Counted from the stretch's first letter, positions 9,199-20,129 are shown. The stretch is DNA of 64,000 nucleotides from Candidatus Poseidoniales archaeon (GCA_028283505.1 JAPOFX010000002.1:36855-100854); one strand, 5' to 3'. Notes: generated by a model not told the origin, from the sequence alone. Numbers and translations are program-made.

Positions 9199-12100
9199 TC
9201 GGACGTCTTGAACGGGGCCTAGTAAGCATTACGATGGCGAAGATGATTAATCCACCCAACAAATACCCAATCCAGCTAGAGTCCGATTCTACTGCAGGCG
9301 ATGAAACGACGAGATTCACACTACCTCCCTGATTTGGCTGGAAAGGCATCACTGTTCCTTCAACAGACGACTCATTTATCTCAAGGTTAAGGTAATAATT
9401 ACCAGGATCAATACCGCCCAGATCCATAGAAATATCAAAGTTGACCACAGAATTTGCCGGTACATCACCGATTTCTATATCTGAAAGAACCTCATTGTTA
9501 CAAGCAAGATCAGAACACAGAGTTGCATTAAGCTGAACGCCTATTGCATCAACAAGTCCCTCATTCTTGACCGTAACGACCCAAGAGTTGACTCTCTCTG
9601 ACACTGCGTTTTCGCCGCCTGCAAGTAGCTGCTGGGTAACTATAGACACTATCGGATTTGATACTCTTACCAGTATTTCCACGTCTGGGTATGTGTTTCC
9701 TTCCTTGTCCATTACTGATACATAAATTGTGTATTCACCGGTGGCTTCCTCCGGAGCAGAAACCGTCACTGAGTGGGTAGTAGCTGTAAACGGGGGGACA
9801 GTATGTGAAGTCGAACCTGTCCTTTCCCATCCGTCGGGGAGCTCGGAGTCATCGAACACGAACTCGAATCTATCGTCCCCATTGCCATCATTTCGTATCT
9901 CCATTGGAATCTGAATTTCCTCACCCGGAGACACCCCATAGACGGGTTCTAGCGAGGTGACCGAGAAGCCATGAATCTGAGGTATTCTAACTCTGACTGA
10001 GGTTTCTTCGAAATACCCGTCGGATGTGTAGAAGCTGATTTTCACATTGTGTCCTCCTGTTAGGGAATGTGCTACAGTCTGGTTGGGTGGAGTAACTCTG
10101 ACATTGAGGTCCTCTAAACTCATTTCCCCGTCCAATCCCATATCGAAGGTCATAGACGAATTCCATTCTCCTGACCCATTGTGGAACTCGACAAGCCAAT
10201 CTGAACCATCTGTTCCAGGAACAGTGGCCTGTGCGGAGAATGTATCCAATGGCTCATGGCCTAGGTAATCTGCTGAGATTACGAACTCTACCGGACTGAA
10301 TGACATTGTGTCATTGTCCAAAAGGGCCAACACATCATCCTCTCCTGCGGAATGTGTGGAGTCTCCACCTGTACCTTGAAGGACGGTTAGTGATATCTCA
10401 CGGAATGGTATCCTGGAGTGGGAGACTGTGATTATCGGAGTTTCCTGTCCTGCTTCAACGCCTACTGCCTGGCCTCCCGAATATGTCATATCAAGGCCTC
10501 TCTGCAAGGATCTAAACTCGCTTGAAACGTCAACCACCCCTCCTGGGAGAAGCAGTCGAGTTGAGCCCTCATCGTCCAATTCTGGAACCCATGAAATTCC
10601 CATGCCCAAATTCATAGTCAATTTGGGATCGTCCACATCCGAGAGTGTTCGTGATACTCCTTCGTAATCGAACCATTGGGTGTCAATCATCGCCCAACCT
10701 CCGGTTACTAGGTTAGAGTCGGTGAAGCCTCCGTCAATTACTTCTGCATCGATTAGTGACATTGAGATCAATCCATGTTCCTCAGAGAATACCCTAACTA
10801 TCCAGTTACCGGGCTCGACTGATGCAGACCAGTTGCCATGCCATGAACCATTCACAATGGTCTTGGTGGGGTGCACTGAATCTCTAACATATTCATCGGT
10901 TGGTAATAACTCTAGTACCAAGGAGTCAGAAATTAGTGAGAATTGTGTCTCATCAATGTAGGATATCTGCCCTCCTACATCCACTAGTTGAGCGGCCATG
11001 CTAGAATCGGAATCAATAGGTTCGTCCAGCAATTCTATGCTCATATTCATGTCATCAAATCCTTCTGCAGAAACACCCACACAGTAATCCATGTTTGCTC
11101 CCAGATATACTGACCAAGAGCCAGAGATGTCTGAGTGTTGGATTTCGTACTCAGATGAATCAAAATCGGGCATCGAGGAGTCCATACATGAGCCATCCAT
11201 AACGGAAATTGAGGCATTAAACAATCCCTCTCCGATGTTGTACTCGGAGTCGTCATTCAGATCCCAGAACACGTTTCCGCCAACCTTTGCCAGTCTTTCT
11301 GACGTAAGGTTGAGTTCGCCGTTATCTCCCGACACCAGTTGTACTAGGGTGTCTGAAAGAACTTGCTTTACACCTGAATCCTCTGAATCTAATGAAAGAG
11401 TCCAGTCACCAGGGAAAATGGAGGCAATCGTGGATCCGTCCGAGTCAGTGGGTTCGAATTCAACGGTGCCCAATCCATCCTCGGAGTGTGCCGTTATGGA
11501 CATCCCCTCCAAGAGATCACCGGATTCCTCAGTCAGATGGATGACCACGAATGCAGACTCCAAGGTTGAGAAAGAGAGGTTCGTTGATGATTGTTCGTAT
11601 GATGGAGAAAGTGTCGCTCTGAGAGACTCAGTAACTCCTTCACTGTTAATCACAGAGTCTATGCTAATTATCCAATCCCCAAGAGGTAGATAATCTATCC
11701 ATTTTCCATCTGAGTCGGTGTTCTGTATCTGTGTCCATCCTGTCTCACTGTTCGTCAGTTTGAACTCCTGATTGGCCAGGATGCCACCGAGCTGATTCGT
11801 CAACGAAATGCTAGTTCTCCACTCTGGCAGGAATGCTGCAATCCTTTCTACGGATCCTCCTTGCAATGGGATATCGAATGGAAGAACCTCAGTCGAGAGC
11901 ATTGTTCCGAACAAATCTCCCTCCGATGCGTCCGATATCGGTACGGAGACTATGTATGACCCCGGCTCTAGTGATACTTCGGCTATCCCCTCACTTGTCC
12001 ATTGGTTCCCATCGAATGTGATATTCATGCCCTCACCGGCTTGTGACGTCGGGATTATTTGGAAGTCATATGATACAGGAGTTCCATTGGAGAAGTTCAA

Positions 12101-15100
12101 ATCGCCTGAATTGTCCATGAACATTTCCAACGAGAGAGTACCATTCGGAGGCGATAAAATCAATTCCACAGAGAAGTTTGAGGAGTCTATGAACTTTGTA
12201 ACCGGTGACACTTCGATTTCGGAATCTAGTATGTCGAATGTCCATTCACCATCGGGTAGAATCATCTGGAACTTTCCTTCACTGTCCACGGATTTCCTCC
12301 ACGTGACGTCGTAATCGTCATTCTGTGCTGAGACAATTAGCTGTTCCCAGCCCTGAAGATCATCTGTGTAAAAGTTGTTAGCTCTCATGATGCTTACTAA
12401 CCCAAATACATTAGTGCCTGGGGTTGCGACCATGACAAGTTCTTCCATATCAGAGGAGACTGTGAATTTGGTACCATTAACAAGGCCTGCCACTGAGCCT
12501 TCCAGTGTTGCGTCCACAACTGCCCCCTCAGGCAATGTAACTGTAAACTGGCCTGATTCGTTCGTCATTGAGGAGGTTGAGAAACCTTCCCAATCGAATT
12601 TGATTGTTGTATCTGCTCCGATTATTTTTCCGTCATCTGGATTGAAAATCGCTGAAGTGTTTTCCTCGTAGTAAACGATTCCCGATATTTCGACGCTGGT
12701 GACGAAATCAAATTGCTTAGACACGTCAGAGGACATTATGAACTCGTCCCAGACCTGTTTTGAATCTGACAAAGCGTGATCTATAATCCACGAGCCGGGA
12801 GATAGCTCAGCATGGTAAACTCCGGTGTCATTTGAAAACCTCGCATCAACAGGGTCTGAACTGTCATCACTTGAGCTTAGCGTAATTACCAAATCTGGAA
12901 CAGAAGACCCTTGGTCAAACATCTCAAACTCGATATCGTAGGTCTGCGGAACAGGGGAAGGAACAATTACGTTGGCGTAGATTTCCGAGTCAAACTGGAA
13001 CTCCTCAGAAACCTCATTGAATCCATCTTCATCAAGGTCGATAACTACCGAGTAGTTATTTTGGTGAATTGGCCCATGTCCGTAGCTTCCCGAATCATCA
13101 GGATACATCCTACATGGTGCAAACATGGAAATCGAGCAATCTTCTATGGCATCTGAGAAATCTGCTCCTTCGCTGAGTAGAGCCGCGTATCCATCGATCA
13201 CAGACCCCGACTCTGAAATCAATAACCCTGAAATTACATTCCCGGGGATATCGATTTTCTGAGCCTGGGCACTTTGTGTGGCGCTGACAGTGAATACTTC
13301 GCCCACATCAACTCGTGACCCATCTGGAAGAATGGCAGTAATGGCGTAATCGCCTGGGATCATGTCCCTGAGGTGGAAAGTTCCTGCCTGTACCATTGGG
13401 CCACTGAAATCACCAGTTCCAGAGAAAATCCCTGTTCCGTTAATTGTCCCATAGCTTTGCAAGCCTTCGCTAGTGTTAACTTCGAAGAGTCCCGATCCAA
13501 CCAAGGATGAGTGGCTAAGCATCTGGGTGAACTCGGTAGATCCGTTTGAAGTGAACCTTCCACTGGCATTTACAATACCGTCTATGAGAATGTCTCCAGA
13601 TTCCAAATAACAATACGATTCGTTTTCAGGCATGCTATCGTTATCTCCACAATCTGAGATCAATACTTCATCACTAGATCCACTAATTATTGACCCAGAG
13701 AGAGTGCCCCGACCATCAAACATTCCTTCTCCCACGAGTGTGTGGTTATGCTTGATTTCCTGAGTGTAATTCCCAGTAAAGTCAGTAACAGTGGAGATCG
13801 AGGTGGTCCTCACTGTGCCCTCGCCAGTAAACAGGACCTCCCCAATTCCATTGAAAGAGAGGTCTTCGCCAGAAACGGTTCCATCTGAAGTGGCTACTGT
13901 ATATGCCGGCATGGAAATCTGATCCCATTCAGGAATCAGCTCCACATGGGAGCCTTCGACTGCGTCACCGTCAAAGTCATCGGTTGAGGACCAAACAAGT
14001 TGCCCTGTTGCTTGTGCTGGTTCCACGGTCAGAGAGACTTCTATTACCTCCTTTCCGTTTGAATGGCCATCAACTGCTGAAATATTCACGACCTGCTCGG
14101 TAAGCCATGTGGATCCCGAAACGTTGCCTAGAATCCCGGAGACAGGATTGATTGCCCGAGAAACTGTGTTGGACTCTGTTAGGATCTCGGTCATACTGTA
14201 CGTGCCTGACATCATGGTTGAGCGTGCCGATTCCAAATTTGGCTCCCCGAAGAATGCCGTTACTCTAATTTTTCCAGCTGGCGCTCTGAATTCGAATTTT
14301 CCATCCTCGTCTGCGTCAGTTGTTCCTATGGGTATCCAATATGTTCTAGTATCCCTGTCGATTACATGACCATTTTCGTCTGGCACTTCCTCGCCACTGA
14401 AAGCATCCCTCTCGATCAAAAGTCTGGCGTTCGGAACCGGGCCAATTCCATCGAGTTCTACATTGCCCCTAAGAGTTGCTCCGCTGTAGTACTTTAGTAT
14501 CTTGACCTGGGTATTTGCCGAGCCTATGGAAGGGTCGACGCAATCATCGTCAATCTTTTCACCTTCTTCATCCAACTCGCATGGCAGATCGTACCAATTT
14601 GCTAAAACCATGTGGTTCATCATGGCCCCTGGAAGAGGAATCCCTGGCTCTAGGTATGAGCCGGGGGTGCCGTACATGTAGAAGTGAGGGGCGGGCTGAG
14701 CTGCGTCTCCCGGGAGTCCAAGTGATGAGGACCCGTACCCAACATACGTCCTCGCTACCATGGTATCGAAGAAAGCATCTTGATGGTTGTAGTCAATATC
14801 AACCATCTGTATCATTTCACTCGCATCTGAGGCCGCGCCAGATTGTTGTCTGACAATGTCATTGAGGTACTCCTGCTCGTACTCTTCGGCGGTTCTAAGG
14901 ATGATGGGGCCATCAACTCCCCTCTGTGTTTGATAAAGCGTGGATATGTAATCGTCCAAATCCAATCCGGAGAGTCCAGTAGGGGCATGGAAGATTCCTG
15001 TTGTCTGACCCCTGTGGTAGTTGTAGTCTGCATAAAATGACCCTCCAAGCGGATAAAGCCTGTTATCTACCGCAAAATACCTGATATCGTTATTCCTCTC

Positions 15101-18100
15101 AGTAGTCACTCCCAATCCTGCTTCATAATCTTGGACATCATAATATACTTCGCTAGTTATTTTGTGATATAGTTCGACCATCTCGTCCATGTCCAGAGCC
15201 TTAGTTAGGAAAGCTCTGGCCATTCCTAACTTAGAATTCTGCCTGTGGAGGCCGGTAGAAATGTCCTCGAAATCGTCAATTAAATCGGTAGTGTATCTGT
15301 AATTCCCTATCATGTAATGAGTGGTCTTTTCTTGGTATTCGCTAACTCTTCCCCTCATTTCATCAAAGGTGGCCTTGGCTTCGGACTCATTCGATGGCTC
15401 ACCATATGGCTCATTATCAAAGTACACCATCCATGACTCCTCAATTGAAGGAATTCCATTCTCGTCTAGAAGATGCCCCCTGAGTAGGTCTACTGCCCCG
15501 TCATTAGCAACGACGGCCATTGACCTGGCCAGAACGAGGTCTGAGTCCCCAGACCCTAGGGTCATGATGGTCTTGAACTCGTTAAATTGTAAATCTGAGA
15601 ATGAGGATCTGATGACTTCTTCGAAATCTTGGGTCATTTCTCCTGAGTTTGACCTAATATCCCCCTGGGTCAATGTGGCTATGAACAAAGCGAGTGTGTC
15701 TTCCTGTCCTTGTGACAGAAGCATTCCCCCGCTGTGAGGAATTCCTGATTGGAAGTTATCAGCAACCGTTGGATGCTGTCCTTGTGCCAGTGCCTGGAAT
15801 CCGTAATCCCACCATGAGACAAAGGCTGGCCTCTGACTGAATCCTTGATCAGAATCCTGCTCAGAAAGCCAACGGTATGCATCATTCCAGTCGGCACCAT
15901 TGAATCCGGGTCCAAACGTCCCCATGTATCGGAGTCCTGATTCCGGATCATATTCTTCGTCGTCGAGTAAAGAGAAGTCCCCGATGGACCATCTCAGGAA
16001 ATCTGGTGCAATTTCGTAGATTGTCTTGTCGACATCCGTAGCGGCTTCCTCTCCTCTAGGAATGGCTGAGTCGATTCCGTAAGTGGCATGCTGGCTAGCC
16101 ACAAGCAGGAATACGATCATTAGCGCTGGTATTCCGGGGTGCCTTCTTGACGCAGTGAATGTGGATCTTCTCCTAGCGGAGGGGTTACCAATGCCAGCCC
16201 TCCGGTACTCTTTCAGGAAATCTGATGGGTTTGCCGCGCCCCAAAGCATGGCTATTCCAATTCCTCCTAATACTGCCATGGCGGGTGTTGCGTTGAATAT
16301 GAATCTACCAGCGCTCCACGCCATGTATGCGGCAACGATTGTCCAAGAGCCGAGGAAGAGGTGGCTCTGTCTGCCCCGTCTCGCACCTCTCCACAACAAA
16401 ACTACAGCACAAGATATAGCGATAATTGCGACTATCGGCCCATATGAGGCAAACAATACCCCTCTACTTGGTGCCTGTGCCTCACCAATAGTTCCGAAGA
16501 TCTTGTTTTTAGAGAAGTAGAATCCACCTGTGAACAGGACATCCCATCCGTTATACCATTCTAGTTCCTGGAGGATGTAAAGGGTCATGAGAATCGCACC
16601 AAATAGTGCAGTGCCGCTCCCCACCACTAACAGCCATGGTTTGTCCCTGAAAGAGCATGTTACCCATCCAAGAGCCATAGTGAATCCGATAATGTAGAAC
16701 ATTGGTTGGAAACCGCTTGGATCGAAAAGCAAGTCGAGACCAGGCCATATGTAAAACGGAAGGGGGACTAAGAATGCGGTAAACAGCATCTGAAGGGCTG
16801 CGGAAGTGATTGGCAGGCTATCTCTCCCCCTAAACAGGTTGAGGATTGCTTGGACTGAGAATGCAAGGAAAAGTATTCCCGGTCCGTAAACGAAACCCTT
16901 CCATCCCAGTGCTGCTGTGGCGAATGATATTCCTGAAAGTGTGGCGCATGACATTACCAGTGAATTCCTATGCCACATTTCTCTGATGCCCGCGAACAAG
17001 TAAAGCGGATTGCGACTGGTTTCTGAGAAAATCCTCTCGTCCTTTATCCCTTCTACAGCTCTGACCCAGAAATAAAAGGCCATTGAGATGAAGAGAAGTG
17101 CGAACGAGTCGTGATCGGCAAGAGCGAAAGTAGAGTGGCCGATGTGGCCGGGCATGAGTGCGATTAACCAGGCGGTAATTACACCGGCGAGATTGCTGTG
17201 TACTCTTCTCGCAATCCCTGCCAGTGGGAGTAAAATGAGGGCCCCGTATATTGCGGGCATTGCTGAGACGCTCCACCAGACCATCTGATCTCCGGATGAG
17301 TCAGTCAGCCAATTGAGGCCGATCCCTCCCAATGCAATTGACCATGAGAATAAGGGAGGACGGGGATTAATTACGCCCATTGGATAAGACCTATCTGAGT
17401 CAAAGATGAAATGGCTTCTCTCGGCAACAACGTAGTCTATTACCCTCTTCATGTACCATGGGTCGGAGCCTCCGGTCATGTCCCATAGTTGGGTGCCGGA
17501 AGCATTCATCGCAGGGAGGACGTTCCATCCTGTCCTGATGGCAAGGGATACGAACAATGCCATGGAGATCATGATTCCGTAGTAATTTCGGTTCCACCAT
17601 GACCTCAGTGCGCTTGGCTCTCTAAGGGGGGCAGTGTCACCAAAGTACCCTCGAATCGATAGAATGTAAGCGGCGACATTGGACCAGAATATGAGGAAGA
17701 ACCATGCGGCTGCAGATGTACTGCTCCCTGACCCCTCAGGAAGGACTTCTATGCCGAGAGGGTTGCCTATTTCCACTAGCCTTGCAGCTGAGTATAGAAT
17801 CCAGTTGATTGCAGTTAGTGCTGCAAGAACCTGCCACCTCTCAGATCTAAAGAACGCCCACATGAAAATCACAACAGTGGTCGCCATGGCCCAAATCGAG
17901 CCAAGATACTCATGTTCTGAGTACTTCACTAGAGCATTTGAGACCACTTGCCCGTCGACCAGTATGGTATCTCCGGAAATTGACAGGAGCCAAAGAAGAG
18001 GTAACATCTGAACTAAAAAGATTACAAAGAGTGTAGCAACAAGTAGTCGGGATGCTTCTTTGGAGAAATCAAAGGAAGGAAGGCTGGAGAACAAACTTCC

Positions 18101-18718
18101 TTCTCCCGGCTTGTCTAAGCTACCTCTCATGCAAATGGCTAAGATAGCCCCCAATGAAATGGAAGAAGCCAGGAAAGCGAATAGAACCGAGGCCGCCGCG
18201 GATCTCGATGCATCGATCAGTTCCGCCTCTGATCCAGACCATGAGCCTGACCCGAAGCCTGTAGATGCGGCTAAGGAAACTGCCAAGTAGAACCCTATTA
18301 CGGAAGTCAGTATTAGGTTAGATTCTTCTCTTCTGTTTGAATTCACCAGAATCATTGTCGCGATGCCAACTGTGGCGAAGGTAAAGGAAACTAACGTCTC
18401 GGTATCTATGATGTTTGGGAAAAGTTCCGGGATTGCGGAAACAAATGCAATGAGCAGGGAAGAAAATGAAATCTTGAACCGTGCAGGCATCCCGAGATCA
18501 GATACAGCAAGGACCCTACCTACACAGGCCGCAAGTGCTGCCGTTAGTGGGAGGGTCAGGATTCGCAGGTACCCGTCATTCTCCATGTTTCCGTTTGCCA
18601 AAGCCTCGGCCCCCAGGAAAAGTGCCACTAAAGCAGCCAAAATGGCTGAAACTGGCACGAGTTCCCTCATAGGATTCCCGTCTGACTTCGCATCATCTCT
18701 ATCGTTCATCGTTTTCAC
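9185..18718 (-). CDS. aglB: giant oligosaccharyltransferase (STT3/AglB) fused to long extracytoplasmic domains
   Basis: A 3177-residue membrane protein with three parts. Residues 1-375 hold about ten hydrophobic helices not found in ordinary AglB. Residues about 375-1400 are an STT3 core, with D419 in GGSDPWYMKR (first acidic motif), D535/D537 in ALADHDSF (second) and WWDYG at 969-973. Residues about 1400-3150 are a chain of carboxypeptidase-regulatory-like and other beta-sandwich domains, ending with CARDB/NPCBM-like segments and a final helix followed by TRPRSRRP. STT3 transfers lipid-linked glycans to Asn in N-x-S/T sequons. The frame starts with GTG at 18718; an ATG at 18709 is an alternative. 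The catalytic assignment is firm; the function of the added parts is unknown. Confidence 0.88.
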   Translation of the reverse strand: MKTMNDRDDAKSDGNPMRELVPVSAILAALVALFLGAEALANGNMENDGYLRILTLPLTAALAACVGRVLAVSDLGMPARFKISFSSLLIAFVSAIPELFPNIIDTETLVSFTFATVGIATMILVNSNRREESNLILTSVIGFYLAVSLAASTGFGSGSWSGSEAELIDASRSAAASVLFAFLASSISLGAILAICMRGSLDKPGEGSLFSSLPSFDFSKEASRLLVATLFVIFLVQMLPLLWLLSISGDTILVDGQVVSNALVKYSEHEYLGSIWAMATTVVIFMWAFFRSERWQVLAALTAINWILYSAARLVEIGNPLGIEVLPEGSGSSTSAAAWFFLIFWSNVAAYILSIRGYFGDTAPLREPSALRSWWNRNYYGIMISMALFVSLAIRTGWNVLPAMNASGTQLWDMTGGSDPWYMKRVIDYVVAERSHFIFDSDRSYPMGVINPRPPLFSWSIALGGIGLNWLTDSSGDQMVWWSVSAMPAIYGALILLPLAGIARRVHSNLAGVITAWLIALMPGHIGHSTFALADHDSFALLFISMAFYFWVRAVEGIKDERIFSETSRNPLYLFAGIREMWHRNSLVMSCATLSGISFATAALGWKGFVYGPGILFLAFSVQAILNLFRGRDSLPITSAALQMLFTAFLVPLPFYIWPGLDLLFDPSGFQPMFYIIGFTMALGWVTCSFRDKPWLLVVGSGTALFGAILMTLYILQELEWYNGWDVLFTGGFYFSKNKIFGTIGEAQAPSRGVLFASYGPIVAIIAISCAVVLLWRGARRGRQSHLFLGSWTIVAAYMAWSAGRFIFNATPAMAVLGGIGIAMLWGAANPSDFLKEYRRAGIGNPSARRRSTFTASRRHPGIPALMIVFLLVASQHATYGIDSAIPRGEEAATDVDKTIYEIAPDFLRWSIGDFSLLDDEEYDPESGLRYMGTFGPGFNGADWNDAYRWLSEQDSDQGFSQRPAFVSWWDYGFQALAQGQHPTVADNFQSGIPHSGGMLLSQGQEDTLALFIATLTQGDIRSNSGEMTQDFEEVIRSSFSDLQFNEFKTIMTLGSGDSDLVLARSMAVVANDGAVDLLRGHLLDENGIPSIEESWMVYFDNEPYGEPSNESEAKATFDEMRGRVSEYQEKTTHYMIGNYRYTTDLIDDFEDISTGLHRQNSKLGMARAFLTKALDMDEMVELYHKITSEVYYDVQDYEAGLGVTTERNNDIRYFAVDNRLYPLGGSFYADYNYHRGQTTGIFHAPTGLSGLDLDDYISTLYQTQRGVDGPIILRTAEEYEQEYLNDIVRQQSGAASDASEMIQMVDIDYNHQDAFFDTMVARTYVGYGSSSLGLPGDAAQPAPHFYMYGTPGSYLEPGIPLPGAMMNHMVLANWYDLPCELDEEGEKIDDDCVDPSIGSANTQVKILKYYSGATLRGNVELDGIGPVPNARLLIERDAFSGEEVPDENGHVIDRDTRTYWIPIGTTDADEDGKFEFRAPAGKIRVTAFFGEPNLESARSTMMSGTYSMTEILTESNTVSRAINPVSGILGNVSGSTWLTEQVVNISAVDGHSNGKEVIEVSLTVEPAQATGQLVWSSTDDFDGDAVEGSHVELIPEWDQISMPAYTVATSDGTVSGEDLSFNGIGEVLFTGEGTVRTTSISTVTDFTGNYTQEIKHNHTLVGEGMFDGRGTLSGSIISGSSDEVLISDCGDNDSMPENESYCYLESGDILIDGIVNASGRFTSNGSTEFTQMLSHSSLVGSGLFEVNTSEGLQSYGTINGTGIFSGTGDFSGPMVQAGTFHLRDMIPGDYAITAILPDGSRVDVGEVFTVSATQSAQAQKIDIPGNVISGLLISESGSVIDGYAALLSEGADFSDAIEDCSISMFAPCRMYPDDSGSYGHGPIHQNNYSVVIDLDEDGFNEVSEEFQFDSEIYANVIVPSPVPQTYDIEFEMFDQGSSVPDLVITLSSSDDSSDPVDARFSNDTGVYHAELSPGSWIIDHALSDSKQVWDEFIMSSDVSKQFDFVTSVEISGIVYYEENTSAIFNPDDGKIIGADTTIKFDWEGFSTSSMTNESGQFTVTLPEGAVVDATLEGSVAGLVNGTKFTVSSDMEELVMVATPGTNVFGLVSIMRANNFYTDDLQGWEQLIVSAQNDDYDVTWRKSVDSEGKFQMILPDGEWTFDILDSEIEVSPVTKFIDSSNFSVELILSPPNGTLSLEMFMDNSGDLNFSNGTPVSYDFQIIPTSQAGEGMNITFDGNQWTSEGIAEVSLEPGSYIVSVPISDASEGDLFGTMLSTEVLPFDIPLQGGSVERIAAFLPEWRTSISLTNQLGGILANQEFKLTNSETGWTQIQNTDSDGKWIDYLPLGDWIISIDSVINSEGVTESLRATLSPSYEQSSTNLSFSTLESAFVVIHLTEESGDLLEGMSITAHSEDGLGTVEFEPTDSDGSTIASIFPGDWTLSLDSEDSGVKQVLSDTLVQLVSGDNGELNLTSERLAKVGGNVFWDLNDDSEYNIGEGLFNASISVMDGSCMDSSMPDFDSSEYEIQHSDISGSWSVYLGANMDYCVGVSAEGFDDMNMSIELLDEPIDSDSSMAAQLVDVGGQISYIDETQFSLISDSLVLELLPTDEYVRDSVHPTKTIVNGSWHGNWSASVEPGNWIVRVFSEEHGLISMSLIDAEVIDGGFTDSNLVTGGWAMIDTQWFDYEGVSRTLSDVDDPKLTMNLGMGISWVPELDDEGSTRLLLPGGVVDVSSEFRSLQRGLDMTYSGGQAVGVEAGQETPIITVSHSRIPFREISLTVLQGTGGDSTHSAGEDDVLALLDNDTMSFSPVEFVISADYLGHEPLDTFSAQATVPGTDGSDWLVEFHNGSGEWNSSMTFDMGLDGEMSLEDLNVRVTPPNQTVAHSLTGGHNVKISFYTSDGYFEETSVRVRIPQIHGFSVTSLEPVYGVSPGEEIQIPMEIRNDGNGDDRFEFVFDDSELPDGWERTGSTSHTVPPFTATTHSVTVSAPEEATGEYTIYVSVMDKEGNTYPDVEILVRVSNPIVSIVTQQLLAGGENAVSERVNSWVVTVKNEGLVDAIGVQLNATLCSDLACNNEVLSDIEIGDVPANSVVNFDISMDLGGIDPGNYYLNLEINESSVEGTVMPFQPNQGGSVNLVVSSPAVESDSSWIGYLLGGLIIFAIVMLTRPRSRRPNAPF

Positions 18719-18726
18719 CGTCTGCT

Positions 18727-18740
18727 TAGCCTGAAGGCTA
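18727..18740. promoter_or_regulatory. short inverted repeat in the leader of the STT3 fusion gene
   Basis: TAGCCT-GA-AGGCTA is a perfect 6-base inverted repeat located 9-22 bases upstream of the GTG start. It could be an operator half-site pair or a small RNA hairpin near the ribosome entry site. A candidate A/T-rich TATA element lies farther upstream around 18763-18772. No regulator is known, and short palindromes also occur by chance. Confidence 0.25.
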
Positions 18741-18809
18741 GCGTCGTCGCGATTTTACATTCTGTTATAATCGTTCTCAGAGAGTAGATCTCGTCATACT
18801 ACCAAAAAG

Positions 18810-20087
18810 TTACTCTTTGGGAGGCAGTGCCCTGTACCCGATATCGTTTCTGAAGTGTGAACCTTCCAGTGAAATCGAGTCGATAATTTGGTATGCAACA
18901 TCGATGGCTTGAGATAAACTTGGTGCTATCCCAGTCGCAGATAAAACCCTGCCGCCGGAGGATACCATCTTTCCACCTTGGATGATTGCCCCTGCGACGT
19001 GAACATAGCCTCTGGACAACCCCTCATCAATCGTTACGTCGGCCCCTGTGATTTCCTTCCCAGTCTTGGAAAAATCTGGGTATCCCTCGGACGCGAGAAC
19101 CACTGTTGCGGATGAAAGGGTGGAGAAGGCCGGATCTAGGCTGGAGATATTTCCTTCTGCGGTCGCTAAGAGTATTTCCCCGAGGTCACTTTCAATCAGT
19201 GGAATGGTCACTTGTGTCTCAGGGTCTCCGAACCTAACATTGAATTCTACCACACTAGGTCTGCCGTCAGAGTCTATCATTAATCCGACATAGAGAACCC
19301 CCCTGTACGGAACTGATTGATTTCTAAGGTGGTGGTGCATCGGCTCGACTATCTCCTTCAAAACCCTGCTGTGAACAGACGGGGTTACAACTGGTGCTGG
19401 GGCATAAGCCCCCATTCCTCCGGTGTTGGGGCCCCTATCCCCGTTCCATGCCCTCTTGTGGTCTTGACTCGGAGGCAAACAAACATAACCCGATTCATCC
19501 ATGATCACAAGCAATGATGCCTCCTCTCCATCGAGAAACTCCTCGACAATCACAAATCCATCCTTTTCGATTGAATCATAAATAAATCTCTCAGCTTCGT
19601 CTATTTCTGATGTCACCACAACCCCCTTGCCTGCAGCCAAGACATCTCTCTTCACGACCCATGGAGGAGGGTTTTGAACAAGAAATTCCTCAATGTCAGA
19701 ATCGTGATCAAGTCTTGTTACTGCTGCTGTGGGGATACGAAGTTGTTTCATCAGATTTTTTGCATGCATTTTTGACCCTTCCAACATCGCACCTTCAGAA
19801 TGAGGCCCGAAACATGGTATTGATATGTCTCTGAGCCTGTCAGCTATCCCTTCAACTAAAGGCCCCTCTGGACCGATAACCACCAGGTCGGCACCGATTT
19901 CACTCGCCAAACCGACTAGCCCATCGATATCGGAGGATTTCACCGGATGGTTAGTCCCAACCATCGCGGTACCGGCGTTTCCAGGAGCAATATGGATCGA
20001 CGCTACGGAATTACTACGATCTAGTCCGATGGAAATAGCATGCTCCCTTCCGCCCGAGCCAACTATCAACACTGTCATTCCCTCCAT
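18810..20087 (-). CDS. purD: phosphoribosylamine--glycine ligase
   Basis: A 425-residue ATP-grasp enzyme that joins 5-phosphoribosylamine and glycine to GAR in de novo purine synthesis, in the cytoplasm. Recognisable family blocks are the N-terminal VLIVGSGGREHA, IGPEGPLVEGIAD, the ATP-grasp segment VVKRDVLAAGKGVVV, GGMGAYAPAP and the metal/substrate block EFNVRFGDPETQ. The length equals the normal size of PurD. The ATG at 20087 has GGAG just upstream; a second ATG at 20078 is possible. carS lies 42 bases upstream in the same direction. Glycine use links it functionally to the SHMT and glycine-cleavage genes elsewhere in the window. Confidence 0.96.
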   Translation of the reverse strand: MEGMTVLIVGSGGREHAISIGLDRSNSVASIHIAPGNAGTAMVGTNHPVKSSDIDGLVGLASEIGADLVVIGPEGPLVEGIADRLRDISIPCFGPHSEGAMLEGSKMHAKNLMKQLRIPTAAVTRLDHDSDIEEFLVQNPPPWVVKRDVLAAGKGVVVTSEIDEAERFIYDSIEKDGFVIVEEFLDGEEASLLVIMDESGYVCLPPSQDHKRAWNGDRGPNTGGMGAYAPAPVVTPSVHSRVLKEIVEPMHHHLRNQSVPYRGVLYVGLMIDSDGRPSVVEFNVRFGDPETQVTIPLIESDLGEILLATAEGNISSLDPAFSTLSSATVVLASEGYPDFSKTGKEITGADVTIDEGLSRGYVHVAGAIIQGGKMVSSGGRVLSATGIAPSLSQAIDVAYQIIDSISLEGSHFRNDIGYRALPPKE

Positions 20088-20129
20088 GAGACTCCGTAAG
20101 GCAATCCAGAAATAACTCTACTGATTCTA

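Noticed and set aside
11091-11693. 200-codon plus-strand frame inside the STT3 fusion gene
   Set aside because: Ser/Glu-rich antisense shadow of a long gene with strong motifs. No start signal and no family resemblance.
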